Shown here: one piece after another, positions 59,472 to 64,000 of the stretch
Position numbering within the stretch: the first letter of the stretch is position 1
Layout of the letters: every line of letters begins with the position of its first letter
Assembly (NCBI RefSeq): GCF_003315075.1
Contig: NZ_QNRJ01000011.1
Location: 1 to 64,000, forward strand
Source: Rossellomorea aquimaris
GTDB lineage: Bacteria > Bacillota > Bacilli > Bacillales > Bacillaceae_B
DNA: 64,000 nucleotides
Reading direction: 5' to 3'
Translations under genes and position numbers: made by a program
Notes under the pieces: generated by a model
The model's input: the letters and a program-made list of their open reading frames with translations, nothing else
Told to the model about the DNA's origin: nothing
The model's database searches: none

Positions 59472-60437
59472 ATGAAACCATTAGGAAAGACACTACTCAT
59501 ATCATTGATATCGTTGTTATTCATAAGCTGTTCAAATGATCAACCGGTGCATCAGAAAAAACAGGAAGCTCCGATTACATTCACACAAGATGAACAGGAG
59601 TTCGAGATTATTTACATGTATGATGAAATGAAGGAATACATTAGCAGCGTCCGGGAGAAATCTGGAAGCAGCAATGAGACGGTGTACATTGACCAGGTTT
59701 TTGAACCATTCAAAGAGCTGTCCGATATGGAAGGTTTCAGCTTAGCTTATCCTTTTGAGCACACGAATGATTTGGACAAGTTAGAAGAAACAATCGCTGA
59801 CTTGATAAGGGATAAAGATTCCACCGATCAGATCATCAAGGAAGCGTTAATCAAATCGGCAAAGCAGCTTCCGGGAGACAATAAGAAAATTTTTATCTTA
59901 CCGGCAAATCCTGAAGACACGTTCACTGTGGAAGAAATGGGTGGTGTCGAAGGAATCGTCTTGGCCGAGAATGTGATTGTGTTGAAGCTTTCGGCATCAT
60001 TCGATAAAGACATATTGAAGTATACGGTTGCCCACGAATATAACCATGCCATTGAGGGAGAAAGCAATGAAGGCATGATGCACAATATATTGGGTGCCGT
60101 TGTGATGGAAGGGAAAGCAGATGTGTTTGCAAGTAGCCTCTATCCACAAATCGAAGTACCCTGGAAAGAACCGATGAATGCAGAAACAAAAGAAAAAATA
60201 GTGAAGGAATTAATGGAAATCGGGGATACAGGCGATCCAAGACTTTACTTAGGTCTCAGAAGCGGAAATCCTTCAAAAGGTATTCCACAATGGGCCAACT
60301 ATAAAATCGGATTTGAAATCGTTCAGAGCTATATAGAGAAACATCCAGAAGTATCGATTGGAAAATGGACAAGCATGAATGAGCATGAAATCATTGCTGG
60401 AAGTGATTATACGGAAATCACAGCGCACGATGAATAA
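59472..60437 (+). CDS. lipoprotein with DUF2268 zinc-protease domain
   Basis: A 321-residue predicted lipoprotein: signal and lipobox ISC near residue 19, then a domain resembling DUF2268 (YjaZ-like) with HEYNH (His188, His192) and, further on, EGKADVFASSLYP as possible third-ligand region. Likely an extracytoplasmic metalloprotease. AAAGGAGAGAG ribosome site. Followed by a small gene after 30 bases. Confidence 0.82.
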   Translation: MKPLGKTLLISLISLLFISCSNDQPVHQKKQEAPITFTQDEQEFEIIYMYDEMKEYISSVREKSGSSNETVYIDQVFEPFKELSDMEGFSLAYPFEHTNDLDKLEETIADLIRDKDSTDQIIKEALIKSAKQLPGDNKKIFILPANPEDTFTVEEMGGVEGIVLAENVIVLKLSASFDKDILKYTVAHEYNHAIEGESNEGMMHNILGAVVMEGKADVFASSLYPQIEVPWKEPMNAETKEKIVKELMEIGDTGDPRLYLGLRSGNPSKGIPQWANYKIGFEIVQSYIEKHPEVSIGKWTSMNEHEIIAGSDYTEITAHDE

Positions 60438-60466
60438 CCAGAAGATACAACAAATGGAGGATAAAC

Positions 60467-60658
60467 ATGGACAATACCGACAAAAGAAACCGTTTAGGTG
60501 AAGCTCCTTTTCAGTATCGGATCAATAAAGATCAATCTGTTTTCATCGAATATGAAGGGAAACAAGTGAAAATCTTAAAAGGGGAAATGAACGGAAGAAG
60601 AGGTAAGTGTCGAGCGCTCATTCAACAAAGGCCGAGATTGCATTGGCATCCATCATAG
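60467..60658 (+). pseudogene. small gene with altered 3' end
   Basis: A good ribosome site (TGGAGGA) and a normal start lead into RLGEAPFQYRINKDQSVFIEYEGKQVKILKG, which matches the N-terminal part of a short Bacillus family I recall ending with '...AEKF...GNFKRGNE'. From about 60590 the reading frame departs into unrelated sequence (MNGRRGKCRALIQQ...). In another frame the next bases read HSTKAEIALASI-like, suggesting a frameshift. So the gene is probably broken or truncated. Confidence 0.45.
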
Positions 60659-60851
60659 AGGACAGCTACATTCTATACTGGTGCATGGTGGCAAGGATCC
60701 AAGGCTTTTAATGTTTGAGTAGTGATAGTGACTTCAGCCAAGTCGAATGGGACAAAGTTTTTATCAAATTTTAAAAAACTAACCGCTCCTATTTTATAAA
60801 TAATGACATCAAAGTGGGCTTTTTTCATAAAATGTTTCTGAGGTGAAAAAA

Positions 60852-61295
60852 ATGCCAAGAGTCAAATACACAGATGCAGATGTTGCTTTGATGGCGAGGA
60901 TGATGCGAGCGGAAGCCGAGGGCGAAGGAAAACAAGGGATGTTGTATGTCGGAAATGTCATCGTGAATCGTGCGAAAGCGGATTGTTTAGATTTTAAAAA
61001 GGTGAGAAGTATCCGGCAGGTCATTTTTCATGTGCAGGGAGGAAATTACTCCTTTGAAGCCGTTCAAAAAGGGAATCTCTTTTATAACAGAGCGAGGTCG
61101 GTTGAAAAAAGATTAGCCAAAAAGAATTTGGATTATTGGGCCCAGCACCCGGCGAAATATGCTCTTTGGTATTTCAACCCCTATGCCCCATGTCCCCCAA
61201 CCTGGTACGATCAACCTTTTTCCGGTCAATTTAAAAATCATTGTTATTATGAGCCGGCAGCCGGAACTTGTGCAAGTGTTTATACGGGTGGGTAA
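60852..61295 (+). CDS. SleB/CwlJ-type cell wall hydrolase
   Basis: A 147-residue hydrolase-2 family protein: ADVALMARMMRAEAEGEGKQGMLYVGNVIVNRAKADC, SIRQVIFHVQGGNYSFEAVQKGNLFYNRA, and ALWYFNPYAPCPPTWYDQPFSGQFKNHCYY. This is the lytic transglycosylase-like catalytic domain of spore cortex enzymes. No signal peptide, as in CwlJ. GAGGTG site before ATG 60852. Supports a spore-forming host. Confidence 0.87.
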   Translation: MPRVKYTDADVALMARMMRAEAEGEGKQGMLYVGNVIVNRAKADCLDFKKVRSIRQVIFHVQGGNYSFEAVQKGNLFYNRARSVEKRLAKKNLDYWAQHPAKYALWYFNPYAPCPPTWYDQPFSGQFKNHCYYEPAAGTCASVYTGG

Positions 61296-61417
61296 GCATC
61301 CTTTTTTCCATCCTGCAAATTCTGAAGGGAGCTTCCTGGTTGAGCGGGTGTTCCCCTTTTTTAATTGAGATATTATGGTAAAATCAGGTTGTGATTTCAA
61401 TTAGAAAGGAGCATCAC

Positions 61418-61810
61418 ATGAACTTTTATGTTGCCTCAAGCTTTCATAACATAAAGCAAGTACGAGATGTCAGTGAACGTTTGAAACGAAAAGGGTATAT
61501 CCATACATATGACTGGACTCAGAATAGCAGGGCTTCGACCGTTGAGGAGCTGAAAAAGATTGGTGAAAAGGAAAAACAGGCCATCATCAAATCCGATGTC
61601 CTCCTCGTTTTGTTGCCCGGGGGAAAAGGGAGTCATGTTGAACTAGGGATAGCTCTTGGCCTCAATAAACGAGTCATCTTATATTCCCCTCATGACGAAG
61701 TAAGTGACTTTGCTCAAACAACGACATTCTATCATTTGCCAGAGGTTGAAGTATGTACCGGAGCCGTTCAGGAGTTAGTAGACTATGTGACTGCAGGAAA
61801 CGTTCTATGA
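61418..61810 (+). CDS. nucleoside 2-deoxyribosyltransferase-like protein
   Basis: A 130-residue protein: MNFYVASSFHNIKQVRDVSERLKRKGYIHTYDW, then KIGEKEKQAIIKSDVLLVLLPGGKGSHVELGIALGLNKRVILYS. The GSHVELG segment is the phosphate-loop-like motif of this family (YtoQ-type relatives). May hydrolyse a nucleotide or sugar-phosphate bond. GAAAGGAG before ATG 61418. The next lipoprotein gene overlaps by four bases (ATGA). Confidence 0.8.
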   Translation: MNFYVASSFHNIKQVRDVSERLKRKGYIHTYDWTQNSRASTVEELKKIGEKEKQAIIKSDVLLVLLPGGKGSHVELGIALGLNKRVILYSPHDEVSDFAQTTTFYHLPEVEVCTGAVQELVDYVTAGNVL

Positions 61811-62325
61811 AAAGAATACTCATAGCCTTTTTACTAGTGGGTTTTCCCCTCATCGGGTGTTCCAATCAAGAAGCACACACCAACTATACTTCTCCTTCCA
61901 GACAGGAAGTGGATGACTTTATCAGCGAACATAATATCGATCCCTTAACCATCGAAGAAACAAAGGACGCGACCATCCTATTACTTCAAAATGGGATCTA
62001 TTATCTTTCCAACAACGAGAATGATAAGTTGATAGAAGACTATGTCGGTTGGAGTGGGAACGACGAACAAAAAGTGAACCTCGGATTGAGCAGTACCGGA
62101 ATGCCCCATGCCCATGTGATCATAAATGATGAGCGCCTCCTCGACGAAGCAAAGGAAGTCGAGGTTAAGTTTCATGACGGCACAACGGTCACTCAACCAT
62201 TACAAGGTAAACGTGGATTGATCTTATTTTATGATAAAAGCAAAAGAAATCTCACCATCCACAACGAACTTCACCTATCAATCTACAATCAAGATCGCAC
62301 AGTGATATATGAAGACAGCTTTTAA
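61807..62325 (+). CDS. lipoprotein, unknown function
   Basis: A 172-residue predicted lipoprotein: signal LIAFLLVGFPLIGC (lipobox LIGC), mature alpha/beta domain with ATILLLQNGIYYLSNNEN and HAHVIINDERLLDEAKEVEVKFHDGTTVTQPL. Translation is coupled to the gene upstream. Family not recognised. Confidence 0.7.
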   Translation: MKRILIAFLLVGFPLIGCSNQEAHTNYTSPSRQEVDDFISEHNIDPLTIEETKDATILLLQNGIYYLSNNENDKLIEDYVGWSGNDEQKVNLGLSSTGMPHAHVIINDERLLDEAKEVEVKFHDGTTVTQPLQGKRGLILFYDKSKRNLTIHNELHLSIYNQDRTVIYEDSF

Positions 62326-62333
62326 TGATAGAG

Positions 62334-62347
62334 GGACGGACCTTGAA
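62334..62347 (+). repeat. half copy of the GGGACGGACC repeat
   Basis: AGAGGGACGGACCTTGAA right after the lipoprotein stop; no facing arm. Confidence 0.55.
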
Positions 62348-62375
62348 CCTATATAAAGAATATTCGACAAGATGT

Positions 62376-62490
62376 TCATATATTAAAAAAGTGGACCATA
62401 AACATTGAAAACCGGTTCATAAATCCTGATTCCGGTTCATAAATCCTGAATCCGGATCAAATGTGGCTAAAACGGGATCATAACTGTACT
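62376..62490. repeat. helically phased 20-21 bp TCAT-core repeat array (copy 2)
   Basis: TCAT/CCAT cores start at 62376, 62396, 62417, 62437, 62457 and 62478 (steps 20, 21, 20, 20, 21). Two units are nearly identical (CGGTTCATAAATCCTGATTC, CGGTTCATAAATCCTGAATC). Same unit and period as the array at 1215-1410, about 61 kb away. This array fills much of the 339-base gap before the kinase gene; the rest is AT-rich with no gene seen. Confidence 0.75.
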
Positions 62491-62664
62491 CGAACGACCT
62501 CCATACTTCTTGCCGCATACTCATACATCCCTCAAAGTCCGCTATTTTAAAAAAAGAGCCATTTCATACATGAAACTTGGGGTTTTTATGAGAGAAGGAA
62601 GAAATATAAGCAATCGATGCGACCTTGCAGAGCGACTGATTCTATAAAAAATAGGGAGAACATT

Positions 62665-63255
62665 ATGAAAACCCAATTTGATATAAAGGAACTCCTGGCT
62701 ACGATTCAATCCAATGACAGAACCATCTTAGGAATAGACGGCTTAAGCCGTTCTGGAAAAACAACGTTCGTGGAACAACTGAGGGATAGCCTGAAAAAAG
62801 AAAAGATCTATCACCATATCTTTCATATCGATGACCACATCGTTGAACGCAGTCAACGGTATCATACTGGATTTGAAGAGTGGTATGAATATTTTCACCT
62901 GCAATGGGACGTTCGTTGGTTAAGAGAAAACTTTTTTAGAAAGCTGAAACAGGACAAGGAAATCACCCTTCCGTATTATGATCCAGATACGGATACCCGA
63001 GATTGTAGAACGATTACGCTTCCTGAGTCGGGTCTCATCATCGTGGAGGGTGTCTTTCTCCAAAGGAAGGAATGGGCAGACTTCTATCACCAACTCATCT
63101 TTTTGGATTGCCCCCGGGAAAAGAGGTTTATGCGGGAAGCAGAGACTGCTAAACAGAACCGGGACAAGTTTGCAAAGAGATATTGGAAGGCTGAAGATTA
63201 TTATATGAATACCTTTCGTCCATGGGAAAGTGCTGATATTGTTTTGGAGACTTGA
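62665..63255 (+). CDS. P-loop nucleoside/uridine kinase-like protein
   Basis: A 196-residue kinase: Walker A GLSRSGKT (residues 26-33), FHIDDHIVERSQRYHTGFEEWYEYFHLQWD, LIIVEGVFLQRKEWADFYHQLIFLDCPREKRFMR (lid/adenylate-binding region). It resembles uridine kinases and phosphoribulokinase-type enzymes. ATG 62665 has GGGAGA and starts the natural domain; the upstream in-frame part is not real. Substrate unknown. Confidence 0.83.
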   Translation: MKTQFDIKELLATIQSNDRTILGIDGLSRSGKTTFVEQLRDSLKKEKIYHHIFHIDDHIVERSQRYHTGFEEWYEYFHLQWDVRWLRENFFRKLKQDKEITLPYYDPDTDTRDCRTITLPESGLIIVEGVFLQRKEWADFYHQLIFLDCPREKRFMREAETAKQNRDKFAKRYWKAEDYYMNTFRPWESADIVLET

Positions 63256-63270
63256 TAGCGATTGGATAGC

Positions 63271-63395
63271 TTAACCAATAAGCATGCCTATCATGAAAAG
63301 CAGTGCCTCATACCAGGTAAAAATAAAACCGGGAACCAGTATCACGATTTTCCAGTTTTTATAAAAACAACGATTGAGTTCTTTTTTCTTTTTTG
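63271..63395 (-). pseudogene. possible remnant of a membrane protein
   Basis: On the minus strand a frame ending at 63271 reads KKKELNRCFYKNWKIVILVPGFIF, then TWYEALLFMIGMLIG and stop, a believable basic-then-membrane tail. No start codon with a ribosome site is found before the Nudix gene begins, so it is probably a truncated remnant or chance frame. Confidence 0.3.
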
Positions 63396-63434
63396 AAATA
63401 ATTGGTAGTAATAAGAAAGAGGAGGAGAAGTTTC

Positions 63435-63875
63435 TTGATTCCAAATAATCAACCTACACAAACTATTTATTCACCACCCAAACACATCATCTCAGCAGCG
63501 ACCATCGTACAGAATGAAAAAGGGGAAATCCTGTTAATCAAAGGACCCCGAAGAGGATGGGAAATGCCGGGAGGACAAGTGGAAGAAGGCGAGTCACTGA
63601 AGGAAGCGGCCATCCGGGAAACGAAGGAAGAAAGTGGGATCGATATTGAAATAGTCAAATTTTGCGGGGTGTTTCAGAATGTAAGCCGTTCGATCTGTAA
63701 CACACTGTTTTTAGCCAGGCCGGTCGGAGGGAAACCGACAACTTCTTCGGAAAGTCTTGAAGTCGCGTTCTTTCCGGTTGAGGAGGCCTTGGATATGGTC
63801 AATTGGAAGAACTTCAGGGAGAGAATCGAATACTGTTTGGATGAAACGAAACACCCGTTTTATATCGATTTTTGA
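63435..63875 (+). CDS. Nudix hydrolase
   Basis: A 146-residue protein with a full Nudix box GGQVEEGESLKEAAIRETKEESGI (G-x5-E-x7-RE-x2-EE-x-G), which binds Mg and hydrolyses nucleoside diphosphate derivatives. TTG 63435 with AGGAGGAG seven bases upstream is preferred to the start at 63402. Substrate (for example oxidised nucleotide or sugar nucleotide) unknown. Confidence 0.9.
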   Translation: MIPNNQPTQTIYSPPKHIISAATIVQNEKGEILLIKGPRRGWEMPGGQVEEGESLKEAAIRETKEESGIDIEIVKFCGVFQNVSRSICNTLFLARPVGGKPTTSSESLEVAFFPVEEALDMVNWKNFRERIEYCLDETKHPFYIDF

Positions 63876-63955
63876 TGCGGGGAAGCACCATCCAATTGAT
63901 ATCGAAATAAGAGATAAATTCAATGTGCCTTCATACTCTGTATAAGGGGTGATGA

Positions 63956-64000
63956 ATGATGTGGTGGTTTGTGATCTTGATTACAGGCACGTTATTATTC
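63956..64000 (+). CDS. start of a membrane protein, cut by the window edge
   Basis: ATG after AAGGGGTG opens MMWWFVILITGTLLF, a hydrophobic start. Only 15 codons are visible, so nothing more can be said. Confidence 0.5.
   Translation, partial: MMWWFVILITGTLLF

Noticed and set aside
63876-63945. Continuation of the Nudix protein in another frame (DAGKHHPIDIEIRDKF...)
   Set aside because: Looks protein-like, but the Nudix gene already has a full-length domain and stop; probably chance.

Overview
The window looks like chromosomal DNA of a low-to-moderate GC, spore-forming Bacillaceae (Bacillus sensu lato, possibly a Rossellomorea-type lineage; inferred from gene content and not tested). Evidence: strong AGGAGG-type ribosome sites, GTG/TTG starts, many small lipoproteins, Spo0M, an SpxA2/Rrf2 pair, HelD, a NatK/NatR/NatA/NatB-like set, IDEAL-domain proteins and a SleB/CwlJ-type hydrolase. 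No rRNA, tRNA, CRISPR array, prophage or transposase gene was found.

Layout. 0.2-6.9 kb: small lipoproteins, a decayed gene, an array of 20-21 bp repeats, a GNAT/AAC(3)/VOC/lipoprotein operon, an alpha/beta hydrolase and small membrane proteins. 7.0-8.2 kb: a two-gene leftward unit, an HTH protein plus a small TumE/DUF6516-like protein, a candidate toxin-antitoxin module. 8.5-13.4 kb: a C45-type hydrolase, IDEAL protein, a 51-aa gene, Spo0M, a DUF2975/YozG-type pair and DUF817. 13.4-14.9 kb: spxA2-like gene, Rrf2 repressor and an IDEAL protein, with three copies of one operator. 15-19.7 kb: zinc ribbon-MBL fusion, DUF1445 protein, ferritin-cupin fusion, methylmalonyl-CoA epimerase-like gene, a nested inverted-repeat element of about 405 bp and a Cys-rich copper-binding protein. 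19.7-22.5 kb: two-component system divergent from a YdhK-like lipoprotein. 22.8-32.9 kb: housekeeping and accessory genes, including an OppBC-like permease pair without an ATPase and a dps gene with a PerR-like box. 33-50.2 kb: a large uptake/catabolic locus. 50.5-64 kb: helD, methyltransferase, the NatKR/NatAB-like locus, proteases, small enzymes and a Nudix hydrolase; the last gene is cut by the window edge.

How genes work together. The clearest functional block is 36.8-50.2 kb. A leftward run encodes a complete Opp/Dpp-type importer (two permeases, two ATPases), then a YesM/YesN-type sensor and regulator and a sodium:solute symporter. The divergent rightward run encodes the binding lipoprotein, two related cytosine deaminase-like amidohydrolases, an EamA exporter and a D-serine ammonia-lyase. 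A second, similar binding protein lies at 33 kb. This reads as regulated capture and breakdown of an amide- or N-heterocycle-containing compound whose identity I cannot infer.

At the DNA level three families of short dispersed repeats stand out: GGGACGGACC hairpins, GGGACAGGTACC hairpins, and TCAT-cored arrays with a 20.4 bp period at both ends of the window. Some hairpin repeats overlap the 3' ends of genes and supply their last codons.
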